Assembly (NCBI RefSeq): GCF_033095965.1
Contig: NZ_AP026801.1
Location: 850,001-914,000 of the forward strand
Length of the DNA stretch: 64,000 bases
DNA from: Xylocopilactobacillus apis
GTDB lineage: Bacteria; Bacillota; Bacilli; Lactobacillales; Lactobacillaceae
Direction: 5' to 3'
Below, in pieces: positions 9,390 to 21,137 of the stretch. The notes below the pieces were generated by a model. It saw only the letters and a list, made by a program, of their open reading frames with translations, was not told the DNA's origin and did not search any database. Positions within the stretch are counted from its first letter, which is position 1, and the number at the start of each line of letters is the position of its first letter. A program made the translations under genes and the position numbers.

Positions 9390-10430
9390 ATGTTAACTAA
9401 TCGACAAAAAATCATTCTCAAAGAGATTATTGTCAATTATGCAATGACTGGTCATGCGGTTGGTTCAAAATATCTCCAGAGTGCTTCTGGATTAGATGTA
9501 TCATCTGCAACGATTAGGAATGAAATGGCAGAACTTGAGGGAATGGGTTTGATTGAAAAGACACATCTTTCGTCTGGTCGGATTCCTTCATTAACAGGAT
9601 TTCACTACTATTTCGACAACATTTTAAGACCCGTAGACGTTTCAAAAGAATTACGGTATAAAATTAAGAATTTTATGCAGCAAGCTGAGAGCCGTCAAAT
9701 TGATGAGGTGATAAAAGAGTCGACAGAACTATTGTCCAAGATGACGGATTATATGTCAGTTTCTTTTAGTCCTGAATCTACATCATCGAAAATTGAAGAT
9801 TTTAGAATAATTCCCTTACAGAATAATAAAGTTATGCTGCTTGCAACGGATAATTTTGGTCGAGTATCGGAAAGAATTGTGACAGTAGATACAATTTCTC
9901 CTGATAGTTGTAAGTTATTAGGAGAATTGCTAGAAAAAGATTTAGTTGGGAAGTCAATTAATGGAGCGAGAGCTTATTTAGATGATTTTGATTCTGAAGG
10001 AAAATATCAATCAGTAGATGATTTTGTAAAAAAAGAAGTTGATCAAATTATTGATGACTTAGCGAGGGATCATTATTACATCGAAGGAGAATATAATTTA
10101 TTAAATTATGTTCATGATGAATCTCCAGATACGGTTAAGGAAATAATTACTTTCGTTAATTCCAATAGTGATGATTTTATTGAATTGATAAAAAAAGTTG
10201 GATTATCTGATGGTAAGAATACGAGGATTCAATTCATACCGAGATTAATCGATAGTGATGTTGATGATTTTATTTTAATTAGCGCTCCGTTTGCAACTAA
10301 ATATCTTCAAAGTGGAATGCTTGCAGTTTTAGGACCGCAAATGATGCCTTACAGTAAGATGTTGTCGATTGTTGATACTTTTCGCAAAGAATTACAAGAA
10401 CGAATAAATGAAATTGAAGAAATGGATTAA
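9390..10430 (+). CDS. hrcA: Heat-inducible transcription repressor HrcA
   Basis: HrcA is the CIRCE-binding repressor of class I heat-shock genes and depends on GroE for folding. The N-terminal winged helix has LTNRQKIILKEIIVNY and SSATIRNEMAELEGMGLIEKTHLSSGRIPS, the family hallmark. The remainder is the GAF-like and dimerisation part. Length is 346 residues, as usual. The ATG follows AAAGGAG and the CIRCE element directly. Confidence 0.98.
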   Translation: MLTNRQKIILKEIIVNYAMTGHAVGSKYLQSASGLDVSSATIRNEMAELEGMGLIEKTHLSSGRIPSLTGFHYYFDNILRPVDVSKELRYKIKNFMQQAESRQIDEVIKESTELLSKMTDYMSVSFSPESTSSKIEDFRIIPLQNNKVMLLATDNFGRVSERIVTVDTISPDSCKLLGELLEKDLVGKSINGARAYLDDFDSEGKYQSVDDFVKKEVDQIIDDLARDHYYIEGEYNLLNYVHDESPDTVKEIITFVNSNSDDFIELIKKVGLSDGKNTRIQFIPRLIDSDVDDFILISAPFATKYLQSGMLAVLGPQMMPYSKMLSIVDTFRKELQERINEIEEMD

Positions 10431-10447
10431 GGAGTTTAATAATAACT

Positions 10448-11041
10448 GTGAAAGATGCTGATGATTTAAAGAATAAAAATCCCGATAAAAACAATAAAGA
10501 AAATTCTTCTAACGTGGAAAATAAAGAGGAAAACATCAATAAAAAAAAGTCTAAAGCAAGTTCACAAGTAGAAGAAATTGAAAAACTTAATCAACAAATT
10601 AAAGAATTAAAAGAAAAAAATGATCAATTACAAGATCAGTTTCTTCGTTCAGAAGCTGAGATTGCAAATATGAATAATCATTTTAAAAAAGAACGAGCTC
10701 AACTATTGATGTACAGTGGTCAGGATTTGGCTAAGGAAATCTTGCCAGGACTTGATAACTTAAAACGGGCATTAGAAACAAAAACTGATGGTAAGTCTTC
10801 AGAACAATTAAAAAAGGGAATTGAAATGGTTCTTGGTCAGTTGAATGAAGCTCTGAAGAATAATCAGATAACTGAGATTTCAGAAGCAGGTGTAAAGTTT
10901 GATCCTAATATTCATCAAGCAGTTTCTGTTGTTGAAGCTCAAAAAGATGAAGAGAAAAATATGGTTAAACAGATTTTACAGTCTGGTTATAAATTGAAAG
11001 ATCGTGTAATTAGACCAGCAATGGTTATTGTTACTAAATAA
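10448..11041 (+). CDS. grpE: Nucleotide exchange factor GrpE
   Basis: GrpE releases ADP from DnaK. After a charged, low-complexity N-terminus the protein has the long coiled coil (about residues 40-95) and the C-terminal beta domain with [12 protein letters not shown] and [13 protein letters not shown] give the conventional GTG start (197 residues). AAGGAG at 10429-10434 lies 13 bases from this GTG, which is long. An in-frame ATA at 10442 would have a seven-base spacing, so the true start may be two codons earlier. The N-terminus is too variable to decide. Confidence 0.94.
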   Translation: MKDADDLKNKNPDKNNKENSSNVENKEENINKKKSKASSQVEEIEKLNQQIKELKEKNDQLQDQFLRSEAEIANMNNHFKKERAQLLMYSGQDLAKEILPGLDNLKRALETKTDGKSSEQLKKGIEMVLGQLNEALKNNQITEISEAGVKFDPNIHQAVSVVEAQKDEEKNMVKQILQSGYKLKDRVIRPAMVIVTK

Positions 11042-11060
11042 TTTAAAGAGGGTAAAAAAC

Positions 11061-12899
11061 ATGGCAAAAATTATAGGTATAGACTTAGGTACTACGAATT
11101 CAGCAGTTGCGGTTCTTGAAGGAAATGAGCCAAAAATTATTACTAATCCAGAGGGTAATCGGACAACTCCATCAGTTGTTGCTTTTAAGGACGGAGAAAT
11201 TCAAGTTGGTGAAGTAGCAAAACGCCAGGAATTAACTAATCCAAATACGGTGATTTCAATCAAGAGTCACATGGGAGAAGCAGGCTATAAGGTTAATGTT
11301 GATGGCAAAGAATACACACCTCAAGAAATTTCGGCAATGATTTTACAATATATCAAAAAATTTGCAGATGATTATTTAGGTGAACCTGTAACTAAGGCGG
11401 TTATCACTGTTCCAGCTTATTTTAATGATGCTCAAAGACAGGCAACTAAAGATGCTGGTAAAATTGCAGGCCTTGAGGTTGAAAGAATTATTAATGAACC
11501 AACTGCTTCAGCATTAGCATATGGTCTTGATAAGGGTAAAAACAACGAAAAAGTAATGGTTTATGACCTTGGCGGTGGGACCTTTGATGTTTCAATCCTT
11601 GAATTAGGTGATGGTGTTTTCCAAGTACTTTCAACTAACGGTGACACGCACCTTGGTGGTGATGACTTTGATAAGAGAGTAATGGATTGGATGGTTGATG
11701 AGTTCAAAAAGTCTAATGGAATTGATCTTTCAAAGGATAAAATGGCTATGCAGCGTCTAAAGGACTCTGCTGAAAAGGCTAAAATGGAACTTTCAAGTAC
11801 CAATACAAGTTCAATTTCATTACCATTTATTTCGGCAAATGATAATGGACCACTTCATTTGGAAATGACTTTAACAAGAGCTAAATTTAATGACTTGACA
11901 AAAGATTTAGTTGAGAAGACCATGATTCCAATGGAAAATGCGTTAAAAGATGCTGATCTAACCAAAGGGGATATTGATAAAGTTATTCTTAATGGTGGAT
12001 CTACTAGAATTCCAGCTGTTCAAGAAGCGGTTAAAGAGTGGACTGGAAAAGATCCAGATCATTCAATTAACCCGGATGAAGCTGTTGCGCTCGGTGCAGC
12101 CATTCAAGGTGGTGTAATTTCGGGTGATGTAAAAGATGTTGTATTACTAGATGTTACTCCATTGTCTCTTGGAATTGAAACGATGGGTGGAGTATTTACT
12201 AAGTTAATTCCACGGAACACGACAATTCCTACTAGTAAATCTCAAATTTTCTCAACTGCTGCTGATAACCAGTCTGGTGTTGATATTCATGTTTTACAAG
12301 GTGAAAGACCAATGGCTGCAGATAATAAAACCCTTGGGAACTTCCAGCTGACTGATATTCCACCAGCACCAAGAGGGGTTCCTCAAATTGAAGTAAAATT
12401 TGATATTGATAAAAACGGAATTGTTAACGTTTCGGCTAAAGATTTAGGTACGAATAAAGAGCAGAAAATTACAATTAAATCATCATCAGGTCTTTCTGAT
12501 GATGATATCAATCGAATGGTCAAAGAAGCTCAAGAAAACGAAGAAACTGACAATAAACGAAAAGAAGAAGCTGATTTACGTAATGAAGTTGATCAATTAA
12601 TTGCTACTTCTGATAAAACATTTGATGAACTAAAAGGTAAAGTGAGCGATAGTGATCTTGATAATGCTAAGAAATTAAAAGAAGAGTTAGATAAAGCTCA
12701 AAAGGATAACAACCTTGACGAGATGAAAGCTAAGAAGGATGCACTTTCTGAAGCATTACAAAAGATGACTGTAGAAATGTATCAAAAAGCACAGCAAGAA
12801 CAACAAGCAAATAACAGCGGAGCTGATTCTGGTTCAACTAACGACGACAACCAGAAAGGTGAAGATACTGTTGATGCTGATTTTAAGGAAAAGAAATAA
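11061..12899 (+). CDS. dnaK: Chaperone DnaK (Hsp70)
   Basis: DnaK is the ATP-dependent Hsp70 chaperone. The start [16 protein letters not shown] is the standard Gram-positive N-terminus, so I take the ATG at 11061 rather than an earlier in-frame codon; AGAGGG precedes it. The ATPase domain carries [14 protein letters not shown] and the phosphate-binding [11 protein letters not shown] motifs. The substrate-binding domain follows near residue 365, then the helical lid and an acidic tail. Length is 612 residues. It lies between grpE and dnaJ under HrcA control. Confidence 0.99.
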   Translation: MAKIIGIDLGTTNSAVAVLEGNEPKIITNPEGNRTTPSVVAFKDGEIQVGEVAKRQELTNPNTVISIKSHMGEAGYKVNVDGKEYTPQEISAMILQYIKKFADDYLGEPVTKAVITVPAYFNDAQRQATKDAGKIAGLEVERIINEPTASALAYGLDKGKNNEKVMVYDLGGGTFDVSILELGDGVFQVLSTNGDTHLGGDDFDKRVMDWMVDEFKKSNGIDLSKDKMAMQRLKDSAEKAKMELSSTNTSSISLPFISANDNGPLHLEMTLTRAKFNDLTKDLVEKTMIPMENALKDADLTKGDIDKVILNGGSTRIPAVQEAVKEWTGKDPDHSINPDEAVALGAAIQGGVISGDVKDVVLLDVTPLSLGIETMGGVFTKLIPRNTTIPTSKSQIFSTAADNQSGVDIHVLQGERPMAADNKTLGNFQLTDIPPAPRGVPQIEVKFDIDKNGIVNVSAKDLGTNKEQKITIKSSSGLSDDDINRMVKEAQENEETDNKRKEEADLRNEVDQLIATSDKTFDELKGKVSDSDLDNAKKLKEELDKAQKDNNLDEMKAKKDALSEALQKMTVEMYQKAQQEQQANNSGADSGSTNDDNQKGEDTVDADFKEKK

Positions 12900-12923
12900 T
12901 AGACGAATTGAGGCGTTAATTTA

Positions 12924-14087
12924 GTGGCCCAAAAAGATTACTATGAAATTCTGGGCGTTAGTAAAGACGCTTCAGAAAATGATATTAAAAAAGCATATCG
13001 AGAATTAACCAAAAAATACCATCCTGATATTAATCATGAACCTGGGGCTGAAGAAAAGTTCAAGGAAATTAATGAAGCTTACGAAGTTTTATCAGATCCC
13101 AATAAGAAAGCACAGTATGATCAATTTGGTTCAGCAGATCCAAATGGTGCTGGAGGATTTGGTCAAGGTTTTAGCGGCTTTAGTAATTTCGGAGGTGGAA
13201 CTCAGTATTCAAGTGGAAACTTTGATGATTTTGAAGATATTTTAAATTCATTTTTTGGAGGAAGTTCTTCATCTCAACGTTCTAGTGGACCTCAAAAGAA
13301 AAAAGGCAGTGATTTAGAATATCGACTTAAAATAAAGTTTGAAGATGCAATTTTTGGTAAAGACGAAGAAATCACTTATGAACGAATGGACCGTTGTCCA
13401 ACTTGTCATGGAAATGGTGCAAAACCAGGTACTAAACCTGAAGAATGTTCAAATTGTCATGGTAACGGATATGTAGTTCAGCAAGTTCAAAGCCTTTTCG
13501 GAGTTCAACAGGCTCGTCGGGTTTGTCCTGTATGTCATGGAGTCGGTCAAATAATTAAAGAGAAATGTTCTACTTGTAGTGGTAGAGGTTTGACTCGCCA
13601 AAAGAATACGATTTCTGTTCATATTCCAAAGGGAATTGATAATGGACAACAGCTTGTTAAAGAAGGAGCTGGAAATGCGGGAGCATTAAATGGTGAATAC
13701 GGTGACTTATACGTTGATATTAATGTTTCTCCTTCGAAGAAGTATAAGAGAGAAAACTATGATTTATATAGTGAAGAGACGATTAATTATGCGCAAGCAG
13801 TTTTAGGTGATAAGATAACAGTAGATACTGTTTATGGTCCTGGCGAAATGACCATTCCTTCTGGAACACAGCCCAACACCGTTATGAAGATTAAAGGTAA
13901 GGGAGTTCCACATTTGAATTCAAATGGCGTCGGCAACCAATATGTTACTGTTAAAATCAAAATTCCTCGTAAACTGAACGAGAAGCAACGTAAAGCACTT
14001 TTAAACTACGTTGAATTAATGGGTGAAGACAAGCCTGATGATGATAATTCGTTCTTTAGTAGAGTTAAAGAACGCTTTGATTTATAG
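12924..14087 (+). CDS. dnaJ: Chaperone DnaJ (Hsp40)
   Basis: DnaJ stimulates the DnaK ATPase and delivers substrates. The N-terminal J domain has the HPD motif ([12 protein letters not shown]). A Gly/Phe-rich linker follows, then four CxxCxGxG zinc motifs ([32 protein letters not shown]) and the C-terminal substrate domains. At 387 residues it is full length. GTG start, with a GAGGC ribosome binding site. Last gene of the operon; a terminator follows. Confidence 0.98.
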   Translation: MAQKDYYEILGVSKDASENDIKKAYRELTKKYHPDINHEPGAEEKFKEINEAYEVLSDPNKKAQYDQFGSADPNGAGGFGQGFSGFSNFGGGTQYSSGNFDDFEDILNSFFGGSSSSQRSSGPQKKKGSDLEYRLKIKFEDAIFGKDEEITYERMDRCPTCHGNGAKPGTKPEECSNCHGNGYVVQQVQSLFGVQQARRVCPVCHGVGQIIKEKCSTCSGRGLTRQKNTISVHIPKGIDNGQQLVKEGAGNAGALNGEYGDLYVDINVSPSKKYKRENYDLYSEETINYAQAVLGDKITVDTVYGPGEMTIPSGTQPNTVMKIKGKGVPHLNSNGVGNQYVTVKIKIPRKLNEKQRKALLNYVELMGEDKPDDDNSFFSRVKERFDL

Positions 14088-14099
14088 CATGTTCACGTA

Positions 14100-14132
14100 A
14101 AGGCAGTTTGTTAAGACTGTCTTTTTCTTTTT
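14100..14132 (+). terminator. Intrinsic terminator of the hrcA-dnaJ operon
   Basis: The arms AAGGCAGT (14100-14107) and ACTGTCTT (14116-14123) form an eight-pair stem with one G-T pair, followed by a run of T residues. It begins 13 bases after the dnaJ stop codon. Confidence 0.85.
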
Positions 14133-14200
14133 ATAAAAAGCCATAATAGAAACCATTAATAATGTTATTATTGAAGTAATTTGTACTGAAAGGATCTTCA

Positions 14201-16042
14201 ATGTCTGATTTATCAAAAGCACAACTTGAAAATAGATTGGAACATATCCGTAATTTTTCGATCATTGCCCATATCGATCATGGAAAATCAACGATTGCCG
14301 ATCGAATTTTACAATTAACAAATACTATTTCTGAACGCGAAATGCAAAATCAAATTCTTGATGATATGGATATCGAGCGTGAAAGAGGAATTACAATTAA
14401 GTTAAATGCAATCGAACTGGAATATAAAGCTAAAAACGGTGAAACCTACGTTTTTCATTTGATTGATACTCCAGGACATGTCGATTTTGCTTATGAAGTT
14501 TCTCGCAGTTTAGCAGCCTGTGAAGGGGCTTTGTTAATTGTCGATGCTTCACAAGGTGTACAAGCTCAAACTGTTTCAAATGTTTATTTGGCAGCAGAAA
14601 ATGATTTAGATATTTTACCTGTGATTAATAAAATTGATCTTCCTTCAGCTAATGTAGAGGGCACGAAACAAGAAATCGAAGACATTGTTGGCATTGATGC
14701 TAGCAATGCTGTTCTTGTTAGTGCGAAAACTGGAAAAGGGATTGACGATCTACTAGAACGAATTGTAACAGATGTTAAACCACCAGAAAATCTAATTGAT
14801 GATCCAGTGAGAGCTTTAATTTTTGATTCATATTATGACTCTTACAAAGGTGTTGTTCTTTTAGTTCGGGTAAAAAGTGGAATTTTAAAAGTTGGCGACC
14901 AGATAACTTTAATGAATTCTAAAATGCAATATGAAATATTAGAATTGGGAGTTAATAGACCAGCAGAAGTCAAACGAAATGAATTGATGACAGGAGATGT
15001 TGGTTTCGTAGTTGCAGGCATTCGCGATATTTCAGAAATTAGAGTGGGTGATACCATTACTCTCACTGACAATCCGGCATCTAACGCTTTAAAAGGATAT
15101 CGTGAAAGCAATCCAATGGTTTATGCTGGAATTTATCCGATTGATAATGCAAAGTTTCCTAATTTAAGAGAAAGTTTAGAAAAATTAAAATTAAATGATG
15201 CTGCTTTAACATTCGAGCCAGAAACTTCTCAAGCATTAGGGTTTGGATTTCGTTGTGGCTTTCTTGGCCTTTTGCATATGAATGTGGTTCAGGAACGACT
15301 TGAAAGAGAGTTTGATCTTGATATTATTATGACTGCTCCTTCGGTTCACTATCATGTTTTTATGACTGATGGTGAAGAACTTCAAGTTGATAATCCATCA
15401 CAAATTGAAGATTTAAGTAAGGTTAAAAAATTTGAAGAGCCATTTGTTGATGCAACTATTATGGTTCCAAGTGAATTTATTGGTCCAGTAATGGAAATTA
15501 CTCAAAGTAAGCGTGGGGAATACCAGACAATGGAATATCTAGATAATAACCGAGTTGAATTAAAATATAAAATGCCACTATCTGAAATTATTTACAATTA
15601 TTTTGATGAATTAAAAAGTCGAACGAAGGGATATGCTTCTCTTGATTATGAAGTTTCTGGTTATCGTGAGTCTGATTTGGTTAAAATGGACGTTTTATTA
15701 AACGGTGAAGCAGTTGATGCCCTAAGCAGCATTGTTCATCGCGATGTATCAAACATTCGTGGTAAAGAAATTGTTGATAAACTAAAAACCGTGATACCTC
15801 GTCAACAATTTGAAATTGCTGTTCAGGCAGCTATTGGAAATAAAATTGTAGCTCGATCAACGGTAAAATCTTACCGAAAGAATGTCTTAGCAAAATGCTA
15901 TGGAGGAGATATTACTAGAAAAAGAAAACTTTTAGAAAAACAAAAAGCTGGTAAGAAACGAATGAAGGCAATTGGTAGTGTTGAAGTTCCGCAGGAAGCA
16001 TTTATGACAATATTTGGAATGGATCAAGAAGATAATAAATGA
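14201..16042 (+). CDS. lepA: Elongation factor 4 (LepA)
   Basis: LepA is a ribosomal GTPase affecting stalled translocation and ribosome assembly. The G domain shows [21 protein letters not shown] and NKIDLP. An EF-G-like domain set follows, with the LepA-specific C-terminal domain ending [19 protein letters not shown]. It is 613 residues long. ATG start after AAAGGAT. Its stop overlaps the recJ start by four bases. Confidence 0.98.
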   Translation: MSDLSKAQLENRLEHIRNFSIIAHIDHGKSTIADRILQLTNTISEREMQNQILDDMDIERERGITIKLNAIELEYKAKNGETYVFHLIDTPGHVDFAYEVSRSLAACEGALLIVDASQGVQAQTVSNVYLAAENDLDILPVINKIDLPSANVEGTKQEIEDIVGIDASNAVLVSAKTGKGIDDLLERIVTDVKPPENLIDDPVRALIFDSYYDSYKGVVLLVRVKSGILKVGDQITLMNSKMQYEILELGVNRPAEVKRNELMTGDVGFVVAGIRDISEIRVGDTITLTDNPASNALKGYRESNPMVYAGIYPIDNAKFPNLRESLEKLKLNDAALTFEPETSQALGFGFRCGFLGLLHMNVVQERLEREFDLDIIMTAPSVHYHVFMTDGEELQVDNPSQIEDLSKVKKFEEPFVDATIMVPSEFIGPVMEITQSKRGEYQTMEYLDNNRVELKYKMPLSEIIYNYFDELKSRTKGYASLDYEVSGYRESDLVKMDVLLNGEAVDALSSIVHRDVSNIRGKEIVDKLKTVIPRQQFEIAVQAAIGNKIVARSTVKSYRKNVLAKCYGGDITRKRKLLEKQKAGKKRMKAIGSVEVPQEAFMTIFGMDQEDNK

Positions 16043-18330
16043 AATATAACTGGATTGATAGGCCCCCTAATGATCAACAAGTAGTAGATAATTTAAAACG
16101 GGAGTTAAAAGTTTCTTCGATATTTGCTCAAATTCTTTATCAAAGAGGCATTAGTTCTCTTGAAGACTATCAAACTCAGATCATGTTAAAGGACTTTACT
16201 CCTTATGATCCTTTTTTAATGAAAGATATGGATCGGGCATGTGACAGAATTAATCAAGCTGTAGAAAGCGGAGAAAAAGTATTAATTTATGGGGATTACG
16301 ATGCAGATGGTGTTACCAGCACCTCCTTGCTGTATGAAACGTTGATTAATATTGGAGCAGATGTTAGTTACTATATTCCAGATCGCTTTCAAGATGGATA
16401 TGGGCCGAATATTGATACTTATACAAAAGTAATTGATAAAGATATTAAATTATTAATTACGATTGATAATGGCGTCACTGGAACCGATGCATTTGAATGG
16501 ACAAGAAATAATGGAATTGACGTAATCGTTTGTGATCATCACGAAATTCCAGCTGTGGTCTCTCCTAACATTGATTGTTTAATTCATCCGGCGTCTTCTG
16601 ATTCAGATTATCCAAATAAACATTTAGCAGGAGTTGGAGTTGCTTATAAGTTAGCTTGTGCTCTTTTGGGAGATGAACAGGAAGATCTATTAGATTTAGT
16701 CGCAATTGGGACCGTTGCCGACGTTGTTAAATTAACTCCTGAAAATCGATACTTTGTTCTTCGCGGTATTGAAATTATTAAAACCCGTGAAAGATTGGGT
16801 ATTGATAATATTTTAAAAAGTTCCAAAATTGAAACTTCTAAGATTAATGATCAAACGATTGGATTTCAGATTGCTCCGAGAATAAACTCCGCAGGACGTT
16901 TAGATAAAGCAGATTTTGTGGTCGACTTACTTACAACTTTTGATGAAGATAATGCAAATTCTGAAGCAGCAAAACTAGAATCTTTAAACAAGGAGCGAAA
17001 AGAGCTAACTCAAAAAATGTCTCTAGAAGCTTTTGATCAAGTAAAATCTTGTAAAGATCAGGTAATTGTTGCTTCATCTACTAACTGGCCGGAAGGAATT
17101 ATCGGAATTATTGCAGCAAAATTAGCTGAAAAGATGAATCGTCCAGCAATCGTTTTTCATATCGACGAAGAAAATCAAATTGCTAAAGGTTCAGCTCGTA
17201 CGTGTGGAACTATTAATATTTATGATTTGATTAAACCTTCTCAAAAAATTTTAGAAAGTTTTGGTGGACATGAAGGAGCTGCAGGATTAAGCCTGAAGCT
17301 TGATCATTTTGATCAGTTTAAAGAAGAAATCAATAAGTCAGAAATACCAAAGGATCAAAAAAAGTCGAAATTATTAATCGACGTTAATGCTCAGATCTCT
17401 GATTTTAACGAAGATTTATATCATGAACTTGAAAATCTTCGTCCGTTTGGTCCAGGTAACGAAGAGCCGATTTTTTCGATGGATAATTTTTCTGTTGGTG
17501 ATATTCATCGAATTGGTGAAAATGGTGACCATTTAAGATTGTCTATAACCCAAAATAAAAAGAAAATTAATGTTATTGGATTTCAGATGGGGTTTGCAGA
17601 TTCTTATTTTTTAAGCAATAATGTGGAAAAAATTGCATTTCATTTATCATTAAATGAATGGAATAATTTGTCCCAAATACAGCTGGTTTTATTGGATTTT
17701 AAAGTTAATAAGCCAATGATCTTTGATGAAAGATTACATAAAATTAAAAGCTATGAATTAAAAAAGAAATCATGGCCGTTAATATTTTTCTCTTCAAATC
17801 GAGCTGACAATTTTAAAAAAAATTATCCTCAAATAAAAAATGATATTTTTTTAGCAAACGATGATCTTAACTCTCTACAAAATATTGTTTTGTTTGATCA
17901 GCCAAACAGCAAGTTAGAATTAGTTGATTTTTTTAAGAATAATCAGCAGCTTGAAAAAATAGATTTTGTTTTGTTAGATTCTATTAATTTAGCAGTGGGA
18001 GGGTTTCCTACCACTGAGGATTTTAAAAAAAGCTACAAATTTATTTTCCAGCAAAAAAAGATTCCTTTAAAAAATGGATTGATTGATTTAGGATTAAGTT
18101 TGGAAAAAACAAAAGTAGTTCTAAATGTGTTTTTTGATTTGAAGTTTGTTAACATTAAAAATGACTTTTTGCTTATCAATGAAAAAGCTGAGTTTCAATC
18201 ATTGGAAGGTTCTTCAGTTTACCAATTATATCGACAAAAGTATGAATTTCAAAGGGAATTTATGCTTTGTCCCATTGATGAACTTAAAGACAAGATTTTG
18301 TCTTATTATAAAGAAATTGGAGATATTTAA
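16039..18330 (+). CDS. recJ: Single-stranded-DNA-specific exonuclease RecJ
   Basis: RecJ is a 5'-3' single-strand exonuclease of recombination and repair. DHH-family motifs are present: [11 protein letters not shown] near residue 92 and CDHHEIP near residue 170. The DHHA1 part has [14 protein letters not shown] and [11 protein letters not shown]. An OB-like domain and a Firmicutes-type C-terminal extension complete 763 residues. The ATG overlaps the lepA stop. Confidence 0.96.
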   Translation: MKYNWIDRPPNDQQVVDNLKRELKVSSIFAQILYQRGISSLEDYQTQIMLKDFTPYDPFLMKDMDRACDRINQAVESGEKVLIYGDYDADGVTSTSLLYETLINIGADVSYYIPDRFQDGYGPNIDTYTKVIDKDIKLLITIDNGVTGTDAFEWTRNNGIDVIVCDHHEIPAVVSPNIDCLIHPASSDSDYPNKHLAGVGVAYKLACALLGDEQEDLLDLVAIGTVADVVKLTPENRYFVLRGIEIIKTRERLGIDNILKSSKIETSKINDQTIGFQIAPRINSAGRLDKADFVVDLLTTFDEDNANSEAAKLESLNKERKELTQKMSLEAFDQVKSCKDQVIVASSTNWPEGIIGIIAAKLAEKMNRPAIVFHIDEENQIAKGSARTCGTINIYDLIKPSQKILESFGGHEGAAGLSLKLDHFDQFKEEINKSEIPKDQKKSKLLIDVNAQISDFNEDLYHELENLRPFGPGNEEPIFSMDNFSVGDIHRIGENGDHLRLSITQNKKKINVIGFQMGFADSYFLSNNVEKIAFHLSLNEWNNLSQIQLVLLDFKVNKPMIFDERLHKIKSYELKKKSWPLIFFSSNRADNFKKNYPQIKNDIFLANDDLNSLQNIVLFDQPNSKLELVDFFKNNQQLEKIDFVLLDSINLAVGGFPTTEDFKKSYKFIFQQKKIPLKNGLIDLGLSLEKTKVVLNVFFDLKFVNIKNDFLLINEKAEFQSLEGSSVYQLYRQKYEFQREFMLCPIDELKDKILSYYKEIGDI

Positions 18331-18843
18331 TTGGACTATTCAAAATTTATTACATCAACACCGGATTTTCCGATCAAGGGGATTTTATTTCGTGACGTTT
18401 CCCCATTATTAGCCGATGGACAGGCGTTTAAGTCGGCAATTAAAGAAATTGCTGTTTTTGCTAAAAGTGTTAATGCAGATTTAATAGTTGGCCCAGAAGC
18501 GAGGGGTTTTATCATCGGAGCGGCTTTGGCAAATGAAATGGGAATTGGTTTTCAACCAGCTCGCAGAGAAGGAAAATTACCAGGTGAAGTAGTAAAAGAA
18601 TCTTATTCTTTAGAGTATGGAGAAAATATTCTAGAGATGGAAAAAAATTCAGTTAAAAAAGGACAAAAAGTTCTTTTGGTTGATGATCTTTTGGCAACCG
18701 GCGGGACAATTGAAGATACTAGAAATTTAGTGAAAAGACTTGGTGGAGAAGTCGTGGGAGCATCCTTTATTGTTGAATTAAGTGACTTAAAAGGACGAGA
18801 TCAGATTAGAGATCTTAAAATTCAATCACTCGTTACATATTAA
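18331..18843 (+). CDS. apt: Adenine phosphoribosyltransferase
   Basis: Apt salvages adenine to AMP with PRPP. The PRPP-binding loop VLLVDDLLATGGT lies near residues 114-126. The family N-terminus PDFPIKGILFRDVSPLL and GPEARGFI are intact. Length is 170 residues. The TTG start follows directly on the recJ stop, with GGAG inside the recJ end. Apt next to recJ is common in Firmicutes. Confidence 0.97.
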   Translation: MDYSKFITSTPDFPIKGILFRDVSPLLADGQAFKSAIKEIAVFAKSVNADLIVGPEARGFIIGAALANEMGIGFQPARREGKLPGEVVKESYSLEYGENILEMEKNSVKKGQKVLLVDDLLATGGTIEDTRNLVKRLGGEVVGASFIVELSDLKGRDQIRDLKIQSLVTY

Positions 18844-19346
18844 TGGCAAAGAAACAAAAGAAAACTTTAATTGAAAAATTTTTAGATAAAGAAAAAATTA
18901 ACTATCAATCGATATCATATTCAACACATTTAGAAGGTGATGTTTATGTGATTGATGATAAAGATGATCAAGAAATTTCTCCTTTAGTTTTTAAAACGAT
19001 AGTTTTAACGGGGAAAGCAACCGGTCCTATTGTTGGTGTGATTCCAATTAACGATCGGATTGATTATAAAAAAATGAGTAACGTAACTGGAAATAAAAAA
19101 GTGGGAATAGTACCTTTAAAAGACTTAGTAAAAACTTCTGGTTATTTACATGGTGAAAATACCCCGATTGGGATTTACAATAATAAACATTTTAAGATTT
19201 ATTACGATCAAAAAATTAAGATGTTTGATGATATTATTGTATCAGCGGGGGAGATTGGAAAAATGATTAAAATTAATGTCCAAGATCTAATAAAAATAAC
19301 TTCAGGCATTATTGTTGATATAGTAGAAGGAGTTTCAAATGTTTGA
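18843..19346 (+). CDS. YbaK/EbsC-family aminoacyl-tRNA deacylase
   Basis: Members of this family hydrolyse misacylated tRNAs, usually Cys-tRNA(Pro). The 167-residue protein has the core fold elements LVFKTIVLTG, with the likely catalytic Lys, then GVIPINDRIDYKKMS and GYLHGENTPIGI. These fit the YbaK-like branch. Substrate specificity cannot be read from sequence alone. The ATG overlaps the apt stop by one base, and its end overlaps the next gene by eight bases. Confidence 0.88.
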   Translation: MAKKQKKTLIEKFLDKEKINYQSISYSTHLEGDVYVIDDKDDQEISPLVFKTIVLTGKATGPIVGVIPINDRIDYKKMSNVTGNKKVGIVPLKDLVKTSGYLHGENTPIGIYNNKHFKIYYDQKIKMFDDIIVSAGEIGKMIKINVQDLIKITSGIIVDIVEGVSNV

Positions 19347-19650
19347 TTCGCATCGAGGCAGATTTGCAACATATGGAGTTATTTCACACTTACCTGGTGA
19401 AATAATTGATACTTTTTGGATTATAATTGACCAAAATTTACAAGGACTCTTTAGTCTTGCTAAAGTTATTAATTTTAACTTGGTGAATAACAAAGGTTTA
19501 CTTTCAATTGTTTATTCACAAGAAAATTCCCCGATATCAGTTACTTTTGATTTGAATACGCCATTTAGATCAAACTATCCTGAGTTAATTTTGGCATATG
19601 ATGATGGTAACAGTCAGACGATTTTACTGCCAACTGAAGCTCAAACATAA
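19339..19650 (+). CDS. DUF960-like small protein
   Basis: A 103-residue soluble protein resembling the DUF960 family of Firmicutes, which typically starts MFD...RYAT/GV and has a Pro-x-Glu followed by a hydrophobic helix (here GVISHLPGEIIDTFWIIID). No catalytic motif is visible and the function is unknown. It has AAGGAG before its ATG, overlaps the YbaK-like gene and ends the lepA-recJ-apt transcript at a strong terminator. Confidence 0.65.
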   Translation: MFDSHRGRFATYGVISHLPGEIIDTFWIIIDQNLQGLFSLAKVINFNLVNNKGLLSIVYSQENSPISVTFDLNTPFRSNYPELILAYDDGNSQTILLPTEAQT

Positions 19651-19660
19651 AAAATTGTAA

Positions 19661-19712
19661 ACAAAAAAGCCTTAGAAACCGATATTTCAAATCGATGCTA
19701 AGGCTTTTTTGT
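19661..19712. terminator. Bidirectional terminator between converging genes
   Basis: The 15-bp perfect arms start ACAAAAAAGCCTTAG (19661-19675) and end CTAAGGCTTTTTTGT (19698-19712), with a 22-base loop. T-runs occur in both directions. It serves the + strand DUF960 gene and the - strand permease, whose stop codon begins at the next base. Confidence 0.9.
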
Positions 19713-20990
19713 TTAGTCTTTTGAACTACTGCCGTTTAATAACAAGTTCATTATTACTGCAGTAATACTTCCAATTACCATCCCATTACTTAATATCGTC
19801 TGAATTGAAGCTGGTAAAAAATGGAATAATTGAGGCTGAGTGGTAACACCTAATCCTAATCCAACTGAAATGGCAATTACTAGTAAGTTCTTAGTTGTCA
19901 TTTCAACGGCACTTAACATTTTTATTCCTTGGGCACCAACCATCCCGAACATTACTAACATTGCACCACCTAAAACAGAGGTAGGAATTAAGTTTGCAAT
20001 AGCACCAACTTTTGGAATCATTCCTAAAATAATTAAAAAGAAAGAAGAATAATAGACCGGTTTGAGTGTTTTAATTCCTGATAATTGAACAATACCCACA
20101 TTTTGTGAAAAAGTAGAGTAAGGGAACGTATTAAAAAGTCCTCCAAGGATAGCTGCTAATCCTTCAGAACGATAGCCATCAGCTAGATCACGTTCATTTA
20201 ATTTTTGACCCACGACTTCGCTCAGTGCAAAATAAACTCCGGTTGATTCAATCATACAGGTAAATGCTGCGAGGATCATTGTGGCGATGGAAGACCATTC
20301 AAATTTTGGAATAGAAAAATAAAATAGTCTTGGAATTTGAAACCAATGAGCTGAACTTACCGATTCAAACCCAATTTGACCTAAACAAGCAGCAACAATG
20401 CTTCCAACTAAAATACCAAGTAAGACTGATATTTGTTGAATAAAACCTCGTCCCCAAATATTAATGCAGATTATAACTAAAGCGGTAATTAGTCCTAAAA
20501 GTAAGTTGATTGGAGCCCCAAAGTTTTTGGATGTGCCGTCACCGCCGCCAATGTTTTGAAAAGCAACGGGAATCAGCGTAAAACCCACTAAGGTGATTAA
20601 AGATCCAGTTACAAGAGGGGGAAAAAATTTTCTTAATTTAGCAAAAACGCCCGAAATTAGGAAAATAAAAATCCCGGCTGCAATAATTCCCCCATACATG
20701 TAGCCGGGACCTAATGTTTTTCCAATTTGTTGTAAAGGAGCAACGTATTCAACCGCACATCCTAAAACTACTGGTAAACCGATTCCAGTTAGCGGAGTTC
20801 GTTTAATTTGAAGTAATGTCGCAATGCCACACATAAATATGTCAGCAGAAACTAGATATGTCATTTGTGCAGCATTAAATCCTAGTGCCCCCCCAATAAG
20901 TAAAGGAACCAGGATATCACCTGAATACATCGCTAACAAATGCTGTAAACCCAAAACTGAAGTTTTTAAAACAGATTGCTGCTTTTCCAA
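19713..20990 (-). CDS. pbuX: NCS2-family nucleobase permease (xanthine/uracil type)
   Basis: An integral membrane proton symporter for a purine or uracil, about 14 membrane segments in 425 residues. Family motifs are LQHLLAMYSGDILVPL at the N-terminus and ESTGVYFALSEVVG in the middle, with FSQNVGIVQLSGIKT typical of xanthine permeases. TTG start, behind a perfect AAGGAGG. No purine riboswitch is visible upstream; instead a short palindrome lies at 21011-21025. The xanthine assignment is likely, but the substrate is not proven. Confidence 0.85.
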   Translation of the reverse strand: MEKQQSVLKTSVLGLQHLLAMYSGDILVPLLIGGALGFNAAQMTYLVSADIFMCGIATLLQIKRTPLTGIGLPVVLGCAVEYVAPLQQIGKTLGPGYMYGGIIAAGIFIFLISGVFAKLRKFFPPLVTGSLITLVGFTLIPVAFQNIGGGDGTSKNFGAPINLLLGLITALVIICINIWGRGFIQQISVLLGILVGSIVAACLGQIGFESVSSAHWFQIPRLFYFSIPKFEWSSIATMILAAFTCMIESTGVYFALSEVVGQKLNERDLADGYRSEGLAAILGGLFNTFPYSTFSQNVGIVQLSGIKTLKPVYYSSFFLIILGMIPKVGAIANLIPTSVLGGAMLVMFGMVGAQGIKMLSAVEMTTKNLLVIAISVGLGLGVTTQPQLFHFLPASIQTILSNGMVIGSITAVIMNLLLNGSSSKD

Positions 20991-21010
20991 AAAATAATCC
21001 TCCTTATAAT

Positions 21011-21025
21011 CTTGTATACTACAAG
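21011..21025. promoter_or_regulatory. Short palindrome upstream of the permease gene
   Basis: CTTGTA-TAC-TACAAG is a perfect inverted repeat with six-base arms and a three-base centre. It lies 20 bases before the permease start codon, just upstream of its AAGGAGG. The position fits an operator overlapping the start of the transcript. The regulator is unknown. Confidence 0.45.
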
Positions 21026-21137
21026 GATACTATTAGGTTTTGGAATTTTAAAGAAAAAATTAATGAAAATAATCATTATTTTCAGAAAAAATTTTATTTT
21101 TCAGATAAAAAAAGAAGTTCTTGGAAATGAACCTCTT

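Noticed and set aside
10439-10450. ATA start for grpE as a firm call
   Set aside because: Spacing favours it, but the GrpE N-terminus is not conserved, so GTG cannot be excluded.
20991-21137. Purine riboswitch upstream of the permease
   Set aside because: No conserved three-way junction core or loop sequences could be found. Only a short palindrome and an AT-rich stretch are present.
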